Virus record (IMG/VR): IMGVR_UViG_3300005563_000070 | Coordinates: 1-34,316 of that record | Reading direction: 5' to 3' (one strand) | DNA: 34,316 bases | Source of the DNA: a virus | Shown: positions 26,067-34,316 of the stretch, in pieces | Layout: each line of letters opens with the position of its first letter | How positions within the stretch are numbered: the stretch's first letter is position 1 | Made by a program: the position numbers and the translations under genes | The notes under the pieces: generated by a model | What the model was told of the DNA's origin: nothing | Seen by the model: the letters and a program-made list of their open reading frames with translations, nothing else | The model's database searches: none

Positions 26067-29000
26067 ATGCCCGCGGCAACGCAGCTCCTGACATCGTTCC
26101 TCGGCGGTGAGATCAGCCCGTATGCACAGGGGCGCTATGATCGTCCGGATTACCGGACCTCGATGCGGACCTGCCTGAACTCGTTCCCTATCGAAATCGG
26201 CGCATGGGCGCGGCGCCCTGGTACGCGGCACGGCGGCCACACCCGTGGCGGCGCTGCCGGCCGGACAATGAAATTCGATTTCGAGCAGTCCTCCTCGGTC
26301 ACGATGGAGTTCACCGACGGCAAGCTGCGGTTCCGTAGCGGGGCGGTGCTCATCACCACGAATGATGCCGTGGCGATCACCTCGATCTCTACCGCAAATC
26401 CTGCCGTCGTTCAGGTCGCAAGTGCGGTGACCTGGGCGACCGGCGATACCGTGCTGACGCCAGGCGCCTCCACGCCGCTGCTGGAGAACCGGCAGTTTAT
26501 TATCACGGTCATCGACAGCACGCATTTCTCAATCAAGGACGCTTTGACCGGCGCCGGGATTGATGGATCGACGCTCGGTGCGCTTGCCATCGGCGCAACG
26601 GTCCAGCGCGTCCATGAACTCTCCACGATCTATCTAGGATCGTCCTGGCAGAACATCCGGACGGTGCAAGCCGAAACCACCGATCTCCTGCTTTGCCCCA
26701 ATCTCAAGCCGCAGATGTTGACGGTCCAAACGCTGCCGTCGACCGGGATCAATCCGCAGTTTTCAATCGCGGATATCGTATTCAACGATGGTCCGTATCT
26801 CGATCCGTTCACCAATGGGGCGGAGGTGACGCCCGATGCTTCCTCGGGCATCGTCACGCTGACCGTGACATTCCCGGCATATAGCGCCACCACGGCCTAT
26901 GCGAAAGGATCGTTCGTCACGTCCAGCAGCGTCAACTATGTCTCGCTGGTCGACCAGAACGTGGGCAACACGCCGGTGTCGAGCCCTTCGTCGTGGCAAG
27001 CGACGACGGCTTCGGCAGCGATCAATGATGGGCGCGGATTCCTCGGGTCCGATGTCGGTCGCCTGGTCCGTCTTTTGTCCGAGCCTCCATACTGGAATTC
27101 TTCGCACAGCTACAGCAGCGGCGACGTCGTGTCCTATAATCCAAGCGGTGTTGCAGGCGCAACGACCTATTGGCAGGCCGCGGCCGGCAATACCGGGCAC
27201 GCTCCCGGAACCGATCTCACGAACTGGACACTTGTCGCCCAGGGCGCCGCGATCTGGACTTGGGGAAAGATCATTGCCCTTTCGAATATCATCGACCGGC
27301 AACTGGCCGGCTCGGTGACGATCGGCAGCATGAGCGGGAGTTCTGCAGCGTTTGACGGCGTATTTTCGAAAGTGTGGTCCTCGTCGGCCGTGCAGTCGGT
27401 GAGCGGCGGCAGTTTCAGTGGATCGATCACGCTCGACGGATATGTCGGCAAGAACTACTCTGGCGCATCGGCACAGAAGATCCAGCAGGTCACGGTTTAT
27501 CCGACGTCAGATGTCGGCTGGGGTCGCGGAAGTTACAACAATGGCGGCGCAGATCAGAGCTTCGCTATTTCGTTCAGCCTGCGTCTGCGCGCTAAAAACT
27601 CGGCGCCATCGTCGCCGAGCGATGGGGTCCTGCTCGGATCGGCCAGCTTTTCCGCAAACAACAGCACGATCACGATCCCCTCAAACGATCAGTCGACGAC
27701 ATGGAATTACGTCTGGGTTGAACTTGTCGCGAGCACGGACCCATCGCTTCATGGGCTCAGCTATAGCCTGATCACAGGCATTGCGCAGATGTCGTTTTAT
27801 AGCCCGACGACGTCATCGTCTGCGAGCACCGGCTGCAAGATTGAATTGCTCGGCCCTTCACTGATCTATTCCGGCCAGGTCATCACCACATGGCGTCTCG
27901 GCGCCTATAGCGACACTACGGGATGGCCGACGTGTGGCACTTATCACGAGGGGCGCATCTGGCTTGCCGGTGCGATCAAAAATCGGTTTGACGCGAGCGT
28001 GTCCAACGGGATCAGCGGCAACAATATCAATTTCTCCCCGACGGATCAGTACGGCGCGGTTGCTGCCAGCAATGCCATGTCGGAGGTGCTGAACTCCGAT
28101 GGCGTCAATCCGATCTTCTGGATGAAGCCGGACCTGCAAGGCGTTGTATTCGGAACGCAGCAAGGCGAGTGGCTGGCCTTGGCCCCGACCAACGGTCCGA
28201 TGTCACCGACCAATATTGCCGCGCGCCGCATGACCAAGCATGGCAGCGAGAACGTCGAGCCGGCGCGGGCCGAGCACGCGAACCTGTTCGTCAAGCGACA
28301 CGGCCGCAAGCTGCTGGAGTATTTCGCGGATGCGTACTCCGGAAAGTTCTCGGCACCAAATCTTGCGGACAGGGCCTCGCATCTCATCAGCGCCGGCATC
28401 ACCGAGCTTGCCTACACCGAGGCGGTCAATCCGATCGTTTGGGGCAGGGATGGCAACAATGCGCTGTTCGGCATGACTTACCGGCGAACCGTGATCTCTA
28501 CGTCGCAGGGGCCGGATTTCTATGGCTGGCACCGCCATGAACTCGGCTCCGGCCGCACGGTTGAAAGCATCTGCGCCGGGCCATCGGTTGGTGGCGATCT
28601 AGACACGCTCACGATGGTCACGGCCGGCGCCACTGGCGACCCGCGCCACGTCGAGGTGATGACCGATGCGGCTGGCGAGAATGACGCATTTGCCGATGCG
28701 TGGTTCTTGGACGATGCGGTGAACCCGACGTCGATCACGACGACCGTCGCACCTTCGACCGGAGCACCATTCGGAGGCATGACGGTCAACGGCTTGTGGC
28801 ACCTCAACGGGAAAACCGTTCAGGTTTTCGCCGGGGGGCTCGATTGCGGCGACCGCGGCGATCTCAACGTGATCACTGATTTCGTTGTGACCAACGGCTC
28901 TTGCTTCGTTCCGTTCGGTGACAGCGTTTCTGCCGGACCCGGCAAGGGGCTATTCACGCTGTCGTTTCTGCACAGTATTTCGCTCACGCAGATTGTCGTC

Positions 29001-29357
29001 GGTTTCACCTATGACAGCGACGGGCAGGCGGTGCGACTTGTGGCCCAGGCCGACACCGGCGCGCGGAACGGGCCTGCGCTTGGTGCACCGAGCCGATCGC
29101 ACCGCGCTGCGCTGAAGCTGGTCAATACCACCGGGTTGTCGATGGGCGGAAACTTTGCTCGGCTTTATCCGTGCGAGCTCAAGGCCGGCACCGACAATGC
29201 GTCGGTCCTGCCGACGCTGTCGCTGTTCTCTGGCATCTTCTACGACCAGAACCACGACGATTTTACCTATGACGACTCGCTATGCTGGCGGGTCTCGCGG
29301 CCGTACCCGGCGACGATAACTGCGGCCGGCGTCAACCTCCGCACGGAGGACATGTAA
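26067..29357 (+). CDS. Tail tubular protein B-like (nozzle), 1096 aa
   Basis: A large beta-rich tail protein of the T7 gp12-type nozzle family. The N-terminus, LTSFLGGEISPYAQGRYDRP, then YRTSMRTCLNSFPIEIGAWA and RRPGTRHGG, is characteristic. Residues about 271-312 and 341-393 contain two more carbohydrate-binding-like repeats (AYSATTAYAKGSFVTSSSVN; SYSSGDVVSYNPSG). The C-terminal half contains beta-propeller-like sequence (TYHEGRIWLAGAIKNRF, WLALAPTNGPMSPTNIAARR). It starts one base after the gatekeeper stop. It should form the tip of the short tail. Confidence 0.85.
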   Translation: MPAATQLLTSFLGGEISPYAQGRYDRPDYRTSMRTCLNSFPIEIGAWARRPGTRHGGHTRGGAAGRTMKFDFEQSSSVTMEFTDGKLRFRSGAVLITTNDAVAITSISTANPAVVQVASAVTWATGDTVLTPGASTPLLENRQFIITVIDSTHFSIKDALTGAGIDGSTLGALAIGATVQRVHELSTIYLGSSWQNIRTVQAETTDLLLCPNLKPQMLTVQTLPSTGINPQFSIADIVFNDGPYLDPFTNGAEVTPDASSGIVTLTVTFPAYSATTAYAKGSFVTSSSVNYVSLVDQNVGNTPVSSPSSWQATTASAAINDGRGFLGSDVGRLVRLLSEPPYWNSSHSYSSGDVVSYNPSGVAGATTYWQAAAGNTGHAPGTDLTNWTLVAQGAAIWTWGKIIALSNIIDRQLAGSVTIGSMSGSSAAFDGVFSKVWSSSAVQSVSGGSFSGSITLDGYVGKNYSGASAQKIQQVTVYPTSDVGWGRGSYNNGGADQSFAISFSLRLRAKNSAPSSPSDGVLLGSASFSANNSTITIPSNDQSTTWNYVWVELVASTDPSLHGLSYSLITGIAQMSFYSPTTSSSASTGCKIELLGPSLIYSGQVITTWRLGAYSDTTGWPTCGTYHEGRIWLAGAIKNRFDASVSNGISGNNINFSPTDQYGAVAASNAMSEVLNSDGVNPIFWMKPDLQGVVFGTQQGEWLALAPTNGPMSPTNIAARRMTKHGSENVEPARAEHANLFVKRHGRKLLEYFADAYSGKFSAPNLADRASHLISAGITELAYTEAVNPIVWGRDGNNALFGMTYRRTVISTSQGPDFYGWHRHELGSGRTVESICAGPSVGGDLDTLTMVTAGATGDPRHVEVMTDAAGENDAFADAWFLDDAVNPTSITTTVAPSTGAPFGGMTVNGLWHLNGKTVQVFAGGLDCGDRGDLNVITDFVVTNGSCFVPFGDSVSAGPGKGLFTLSFLHSISLTQIVVGFTYDSDGQAVRLVAQADTGARNGPALGAPSRSHRAALKLVNTTGLSMGGNFARLYPCELKAGTDNASVLPTLSLFSGIFYDQNHDDFTYDDSLCWRVSRPYPATITAAGVNLRTEDM

Positions 29358-29878
29358 TGCCCTCGATCAAGGATGCGTTCTCCTTTGGCAACACGGCATT
29401 CTCCGATCTGAGCGGAGCGGTCGGCGACCTGTTCGCATCGGAGGGGCACAAGGCGAAGGCCGAAGGCGACCGTCTTGAGGCGAGCAATTACGACCTCGCC
29501 TCAAGCCTTGCGCTGCAAAACGAGAAGTTCACCGAGACATCGACCACAATCAAGCAGGCGCAACTGGACCGGCAGATTTATCAGACCATCGGCGGGCAGC
29601 AGGCAGACGTCGCTGGCGCCGGGTTTGCCGCGTCCGGCAGTGCGCTTGATGTGATGCGGGACAGCGCCTCGCAAGGCGCGCTGACCAAGGCGGTGGCCGG
29701 CCAGCAGGGCCTCATCACCGAGGCCGGGTACAAGGAGCAGGCGCAGTCCTACACGACCATGGCGAATGCCGCGCGCCTTGCCGCCAATGCCGAAGACGAG
29801 GCGGCGACCGGCTCGTTGATCACCGGCGGCATCAAAGGCGTGGCTGCGGCGGTGAACATCGCCGCGCTGTTCGCATAG
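29357..29878 (+). CDS. Internal virion protein (gp14-like size)
   Basis: A 173-residue protein after the nozzle gene, starting at an ATG that shares one base with the previous stop (TAATG) and has GGAGG upstream. It is Ala/Gly-rich with long helices (IYQTIGGQQADVAGAGFAAS) and a hydrophobic end (ITGGIKGVAAAVNIAALFA). Size, location and the glycine-rich helical pattern match the small ejection proteins of T7-like phages, which enter the cell envelope with the DNA. The call rests mainly on order. Confidence 0.65.
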   Translation: MPSIKDAFSFGNTAFSDLSGAVGDLFASEGHKAKAEGDRLEASNYDLASSLALQNEKFTETSTTIKQAQLDRQIYQTIGGQQADVAGAGFAASGSALDVMRDSASQGALTKAVAGQQGLITEAGYKEQAQSYTTMANAARLAANAEDEAATGSLITGGIKGVAAAVNIAALFA

Positions 29879-29887
29879 GAAGGGGCC

Positions 29888-31531
29888 ATGCCAAATATCC
29901 GCGAGTTTGAAGCTCCCCAGGGTCTCGGCCTCACGCCGAGCGACCGCGGAGCAGATGCGACCGCCGCCGCCGCGCGCCGTGTCGGTTCATCCTACCGCGA
30001 GATCGCAGACGCCAAGCAGGATCTGGGCGCCCGCATCGGCTCGACCATCCGGGACGTCGGTGACATCGCGGTCAAATACGAGGACCACCAGCAGATCAGT
30101 GCCGGCGCGGCGCACGGCGCGGAGCTGTTCGACAGCCTGACCACGTCCAAGGACCAGGCGATCAAGGCGATTGATCCGAACGATCCGGCCTATGGCCAGA
30201 AAGTCGAAGTCGCGCTGAAGCAATGGCGCGAGACCGAACTCGAGCCCAAGCTGGAGAAATTCCGCGACGGCTTCACCACCGAAAACTCGCAGGCCTGGGC
30301 CGAGCGCTTTGTCGACAACACGCGCAACCACATGTTCGTCAGCACCGCGGCGGACATGTCGACGGCGGCTGGAATTGGCATCCGCAACAGCGTGCGGACG
30401 GTCGCCAATGTGGCCTCGAACACGGCGCTGAACGATCCGTCCTCCGTGCCGGCCCAGCTCGACCTCGTCGAGCATTCGATCAATGGCATGGTCGATTCCT
30501 CGCCGATCCGCGGCACTGCTGGCGCGCAGGTCAAGACCGACGTGTTGGAGCGGACCAAGGAACAGATCGTCAAGGCCGGCGCGATCGGCGCAATCCAGAA
30601 GTCGAACGACCCGGAGAACACCGCCGCCGAATGGACGGCCAAATATCCGCAGTACATCAACGGCGCGGAAGCCACGACGCTCGCCGGCAACGCCCGGCAG
30701 CAGATCCGCGCTCGGAATTACGATTACGAAACTGACCGTCGCCGGGCCAAGGAAGTCGCGCAGGACAAGTCGACGGAAGCATCGAACCAATACCTGATCG
30801 ATGTCCGCTCGCGCGATCCCCGCATTGCCGGCGATCCGACGGCGGTCAAGATCTTGAACGACCCGAACCTGACCAAGACCGACAAGAACAACCTGCTGAA
30901 CTATGTCGACCGGACCCTGAAGCCGGAGACGGATAGCCGCCTGTCCCAGCAGACTTTCGTCGGCCTGCTGCGCGACCTGCGCGCGCCCGATGCTGACCCC
31001 GACAAGGTGATGCAGAAGGCTTGGGATGCGCGGCTGATGGACCCCGGCAAGGCCGGGAGCCTGACCGAGCACGATTTCGAGCAGTTTCGGCAGGAGGTCG
31101 TCGCGCGCAAGACGCCGGAGGGCGCCGCGCTCGAGCGGGACCGGAACCTGTTCTTCAAGCAATACGCCGGCGCGATCGCGGGGGCATCCTACAATCCGTC
31201 GATCGGCGACCCCAAGCTCTACAACGCCGAGGCCGACGCACGCCGCATGGAAGGCTTCTTGAAGGCCAAAGGGCTCGACCCGCATCTCGCCTATGACCCG
31301 GCCTCGGAATACTTCCTGGGCCGCACTGAGCGGCTGTCGAAGTGGCAGCAGTCGATGCAGGTCGACCTGCAGACCCGCGCCGAGGGGACGGCTGCGGCGA
31401 CTGCGACGCGCCCGGAGGTGCCGTTCGAGCTCCGCGGTATTGCGGACCTGTCCTATAGCGCGAGCCGGAAGATGTGGCGGGATAACGTCTCCGGCAAGCT
31501 CTACGACACCGCCGGCAAGGAAGCGCGCTGA
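29888..31531 (+). CDS. Internal virion protein (547 aa)
   Basis: A 547-residue, highly charged, helical protein of the internal-virion/ejection class (comparable to T7 gp15 in position). GGAAGGGG lies just before the ATG. It opens with MPNIREFEAPQGLGLTPSDR and contains long amphipathic helices (AQVKTDVLERTKEQIVKAGA, KQWRETELEPKLEKF). No enzymatic motif is visible. The last base of its stop is the first base of the next ATG (TGATG). Confidence 0.7.
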   Translation: MPNIREFEAPQGLGLTPSDRGADATAAAARRVGSSYREIADAKQDLGARIGSTIRDVGDIAVKYEDHQQISAGAAHGAELFDSLTTSKDQAIKAIDPNDPAYGQKVEVALKQWRETELEPKLEKFRDGFTTENSQAWAERFVDNTRNHMFVSTAADMSTAAGIGIRNSVRTVANVASNTALNDPSSVPAQLDLVEHSINGMVDSSPIRGTAGAQVKTDVLERTKEQIVKAGAIGAIQKSNDPENTAAEWTAKYPQYINGAEATTLAGNARQQIRARNYDYETDRRRAKEVAQDKSTEASNQYLIDVRSRDPRIAGDPTAVKILNDPNLTKTDKNNLLNYVDRTLKPETDSRLSQQTFVGLLRDLRAPDADPDKVMQKAWDARLMDPGKAGSLTEHDFEQFRQEVVARKTPEGAALERDRNLFFKQYAGAIAGASYNPSIGDPKLYNAEADARRMEGFLKAKGLDPHLAYDPASEYFLGRTERLSKWQQSMQVDLQTRAEGTAAATATRPEVPFELRGIADLSYSASRKMWRDNVSGKLYDTAGKEAR

Positions 31532-34316
31532 TGGCCGACGATTGGGAGAAGGTCTCGACCGGCCCGGAAGACGATTGGGCCCCGGTGAAGGCTGCCGAGC
31601 GGCCTGCGCCCGTGGTCGGCGAGGCTTTGCCAGAGGCGTTCATGGCCCGCGTGAGCACCGGCCAGGCGCTGGACCGCGTGATAGTGGCGGCCGGCAAAGG
31701 CGCGGCAGAAGGCGCTGGCACGGGCACGCCGACGGGCTTTGAGGACGACGTTTTGGCCCATTTGATCGAGAAGGGGGTTTTCCACGACCCGTCGACGGGC
31801 CGAGGTGGGCCCCTCCAGATGGCGAACGAGGCCGTCATGATCCCGGCGGCCAAGCTCTGGGAGACCATCAACCGCGGGTTCTCCGGGGCGCTCCACGGTG
31901 CCGGCGGAGCGCTGGAGCAGCTGGTCACCGAGTTTGGCGGCTCGTCCGGTGAGGCGGCTCGCGCCCGTCGCGAGGTCATCAATCTCGGCAATTGGGCCAT
32001 GATCGAGTCCGGCATGGGCCGGTTCTCGCGGCCGACTGTGGAAAGCCTGTCCCGCGATGCGGTGAATTCCGAGGCACCGAAGCAGATCATGGACCGGCCT
32101 GTCGGCGGCCTGCCGACGCCGGAGGACTTCACCACGGCCGGCAAGGTGATGGACAGCCCGCACGCCGAGGTCAACCTGCGCCGGATGTGGTCCGAGGACG
32201 GCATCCACCCGGCCGAGGCCGTGCACGATGCGGAGGCCGACGCCTTCGTGAAGCACGAGATCACGGCGCCGCGGGAGGAGATCAAGCCCGACCCTGAGAC
32301 CGAGGCTGTGCTCGAGGAGACCGGCGGCAAGCCCGGCAGCTTGTCTGCGGCGGTCACTGAGCCCGGTGACGTTCCGCTGGACGTGCAGCCAGCCCGGCCG
32401 CCCGGAAGCCTCACGGCGGCCGCGACAGCCGCCCTGGACAAGCTGTTCGACGTCGGCCGGGACGTGCAGATGAAGCTGGCCCCGATGGCGCGCGGCTCCG
32501 TCGAGAGCATGGCGACCGTCAAGGACTACATGAACGCGATGCGGCGCAATGCCTGGGATTCGTCCCGGATTGATACCGATCTGGCGAAGCGGTTCGACCC
32601 GGCCCAGCGGGAGCGCATGGCGCGCGCGATGGAGGAGGAGAGCCTGTCGCTGCGGCTGGGCGAGCCGGAGAGCGCTCGCGCGCACCAGGGTCTCGCCACA
32701 CTGGAGCCAGAGGAGCGGGCCGCGGTGCTGGAGCTCGACCGCGCCCAGCAACTGGCGTGGCTCCGCGTACGCGACGCCGGGGTGGTGGAGGGCGACGGTA
32801 TTCCGATGCACTTCCCGCGCATGGCGATCGGCGCCAAGGGTGACACCGAGATCGGCAAGCCGCCGTCGCTGACCCAGATGTACGGCATCCGCAAGAACAG
32901 CCCGTACACCCGGCAGCGGCAGTACATGGAGGCCGAGGAGACCGAGCGCGCGCTCAAGGCCAAATACGGCGATCAGGCGACGATCGCCTGGGACATCCGG
33001 GCGGTGAACCTCGCGACCAAGATGCTCGAGGATGCGACCGCCGGCCGGTCGCTCATCAACAACATCGAGGAGGTCGGCAAGCGCACGGGTGACGAGACGG
33101 TCGCGGTTGGCTTCAAGCCCGGCGACGGCTGGTTCACGGTTGACCATCCGGCCTTCCAGAAATGGCGGCCGAAGCTGGAAGACGGCGGCGTAGTCAAGGA
33201 CGAGGCCGGTAATCCGGTGTTCGAATCCGTCCCGATTTATGTCCGCGGCGATTTCGAGGGTCCGATCCGGGCCGCGCTGTGGGGCAAATCCGGCGAAGCC
33301 TATCAGGCGATGATGGCGCTCAAGGGCAAAACCATGGGCCTGATCATGTACTCGCCCATGATCCATAATGGCGTGGAGTGGGGACGTGCAGTCTTCGCCA
33401 TGCCGGGCAAGGTTGCCACGTTCAAGGTCTACTTTGAGGGCAACCGGGCAAAGCACGACATCGGGACAATGCACGAGGCAATCTCTGCCGGGTTGGTGCC
33501 GATCGGCAAGCGGTTCTTTAATCAGGACATCGACTCCATTATGGAGGCACCAGACCTGACGCCGGGCCGCTCCCTGACGGCCAAAGCGTTGGCTTTGGTA
33601 CCGGGCCTGTTCGATGAAGGTGCCGGCGTTGCCGTCAAGCGCGCGATCGATAAGGCCGGCGATTTCTGGCACAACACCCTGCTTTGGGATCGCGTCGCTG
33701 ACCTTCAAGCTGGACTCTATGTCAATTTCCGCGACAGCCTTCTGGCTAAAGGGACGGATCGCGACGTCGCAACAAAGTTGGCGGCTCATTGGGCCAATCG
33801 ATATGCTGGCGCTTTGCCGAAAGAGGCGATGAGCGAGGCGGCAACAAAGTGGGCAAACGCCCTAACCTTTTCTCGCTCATTTACGTTTGGCAACATGGGC
33901 GTCTTGAAGGATACGCTGACGGGCCTGCCAAAGGATGTGCTGGCACAGATCGAGCGCGATGCCGGTTTTAAGGCCGGATCGATTGAGGCTGGCATTGAAG
34001 CAGCAAACGCCGCTGCGAGCGAATCCAAGGCTATGGCGAGCAGGGCGGCAGCCGGGACTGCACTTAGGAAATCGATTTCTGTAGTCGTTTTGGACGTCGT
34101 CGGCATGTACGTCATGAACTCTCTGCTGCAGAGCATGGCGAATGTGATGAGCGGCGATCACACGATCGATCAAGAGTTGCACGGATATTCCCTCCGCCTA
34201 AAGGAGGCCCTAAGCGAGCGCGCTGAGAATCCGATGAAGCTTTTGCAGCCGTTCGATTTTCTGGAGCATGTTAGTTCGACCTCAGAAAATGAGCCAGGAA
34301 AGCGGGATCGCGTTCG
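31531..34316 (+). CDS. Very large internal virion/ejection protein, partial
   Basis: The gene starts at ATG 31531 (shared base with the preceding stop) and stays open to the window end: at least 928 codons. The N-terminus is acidic (MADDWEKVSTGPEDDWAPVK). The centre has long charged helices and a W/H-rich region (SPMIHNGVEWGRAVFAMPGK, RRNAWDSSRIDTDLAKRFDP). Near residue 855 there is a hydrophobic stretch (VVVLDVVGMYVMNSLLQSMA). Size and position suit the large ejection protein that spans the envelope (T7 gp16-like); no lytic transglycosylase motif was seen in this part. Codon use becomes noticeably less GC-rich after about 33400. Confidence 0.65.
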   Translation, partial: MADDWEKVSTGPEDDWAPVKAAERPAPVVGEALPEAFMARVSTGQALDRVIVAAGKGAAEGAGTGTPTGFEDDVLAHLIEKGVFHDPSTGRGGPLQMANEAVMIPAAKLWETINRGFSGALHGAGGALEQLVTEFGGSSGEAARARREVINLGNWAMIESGMGRFSRPTVESLSRDAVNSEAPKQIMDRPVGGLPTPEDFTTAGKVMDSPHAEVNLRRMWSEDGIHPAEAVHDAEADAFVKHEITAPREEIKPDPETEAVLEETGGKPGSLSAAVTEPGDVPLDVQPARPPGSLTAAATAALDKLFDVGRDVQMKLAPMARGSVESMATVKDYMNAMRRNAWDSSRIDTDLAKRFDPAQRERMARAMEEESLSLRLGEPESARAHQGLATLEPEERAAVLELDRAQQLAWLRVRDAGVVEGDGIPMHFPRMAIGAKGDTEIGKPPSLTQMYGIRKNSPYTRQRQYMEAEETERALKAKYGDQATIAWDIRAVNLATKMLEDATAGRSLINNIEEVGKRTGDETVAVGFKPGDGWFTVDHPAFQKWRPKLEDGGVVKDEAGNPVFESVPIYVRGDFEGPIRAALWGKSGEAYQAMMALKGKTMGLIMYSPMIHNGVEWGRAVFAMPGKVATFKVYFEGNRAKHDIGTMHEAISAGLVPIGKRFFNQDIDSIMEAPDLTPGRSLTAKALALVPGLFDEGAGVAVKRAIDKAGDFWHNTLLWDRVADLQAGLYVNFRDSLLAKGTDRDVATKLAAHWANRYAGALPKEAMSEAATKWANALTFSRSFTFGNMGVLKDTLTGLPKDVLAQIERDAGFKAGSIEAGIEAANAAASESKAMASRAAAGTALRKSISVVVLDVVGMYVMNSLLQSMANVMSGDHTIDQELHGYSLRLKEALSERAENPMKLLQPFDFLEHVSSTSENEPGKRDRV

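Noticed and set aside
29987-31285. A 432-codon minus-strand frame
   Set aside because: Antisense shadow of the internal virion protein gene, with low-complexity Arg/Ala/Leu composition.
31501-33789. A 762-codon reading frame on the minus strand
   Set aside because: It is antisense to the ejection protein gene, is rich in Arg, His and Ala in the way typical of shadow frames in GC-rich DNA, has no ribosome site and opposes the late operon.
1-34316. Transfer RNA or ribosomal RNA genes
   Set aside because: No cloverleaf with a GGTTCRANYC arm or rRNA-like sequence was seen on either strand by eye; a tRNAscan run would settle this.
16157-34316. Phage single-subunit RNA polymerase or a diversity-generating retroelement, as in T7-like or BPP-1-like podoviruses
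   Set aside because: No RNA polymerase motifs, reverse transcriptase (YxDD) or template/variable repeats were seen; they could lie beyond the window end.

Overview
The window is a large part of a temperate short-tailed (podovirus-type) bacteriophage or prophage genome. GC content is high throughout, codon use is GC-rich, and Shine-Dalgarno sites are common. The small accessory proteins resemble those of phages from Rhizobiales, and a Bradyrhizobium-like alphaproteobacterial host is my best guess. That host call is inference; no host gene is visible.

Layout. 1-1260: small leftward phage genes and a possible attP region with inverted GACT-repeat arms next to the integrase 3' end. 1265-2790: leftward excisionase-integrase pair. 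2886-6198: a dense leftward train of small accessory genes, mostly joined by 4-nt ATGA overlaps, including zinc-ribbon proteins and tiny membrane proteins. 6213-6269: two overlapping divergent promoters over an inverted repeat, next to a ribbon-helix-helix gene (6279-6431). 6464-10719: leftward cytosine methyltransferase, a RecA-like/AAA ATPase and a PD-(D/E)XK exonuclease (recombination module) plus small genes. 10744-11443: the immunity switch, with a short cI-like repressor, a cro/YdaS-like gene and four copies of the operator GTTCGC-N5-GCGAAC. 11820-15645: rightward early genes (HTH protein, VRR-NUC nuclease, replication initiator with a candidate internal origin, possible helicase loader, then a string of tiny genes). 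15548-15748: a leftward HTH gene overlapping its neighbour tail to tail. 16157-16544: a noncoding region rich in inverted repeats with a strong G-quadruplex motif, a candidate packaging site. 16545 to the end: rightward late genes, namely small and large terminase, T7-type portal, scaffold, major capsid, tail tubular A and B, and internal virion/ejection proteins. The last gene runs off the window. Lysis genes, tail fibres and any RNA polymerase were not seen.

How it works together: the repressor should shut both early promoters (PL leftward, PR rightward) through operators that sit exactly in the -35/-10 spacers. On induction the leftward operon makes recombination, methylation and excision functions, and the rightward operon makes replication functions. 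The late block then packages DNA into a podovirus head.

The least explained signals are an 11-bp motif (GGTGCGTTGTT) at nearly every real gap in the late region, usually followed by a hairpin; a lambda-like origin inside the initiator gene; a two-promoter operator for the ribbon-helix-helix protein; carbohydrate-binding-like repeats spread over both tail tube proteins; and about ten tiny membrane proteins. All calls come from reading the sequence; no database search was run.
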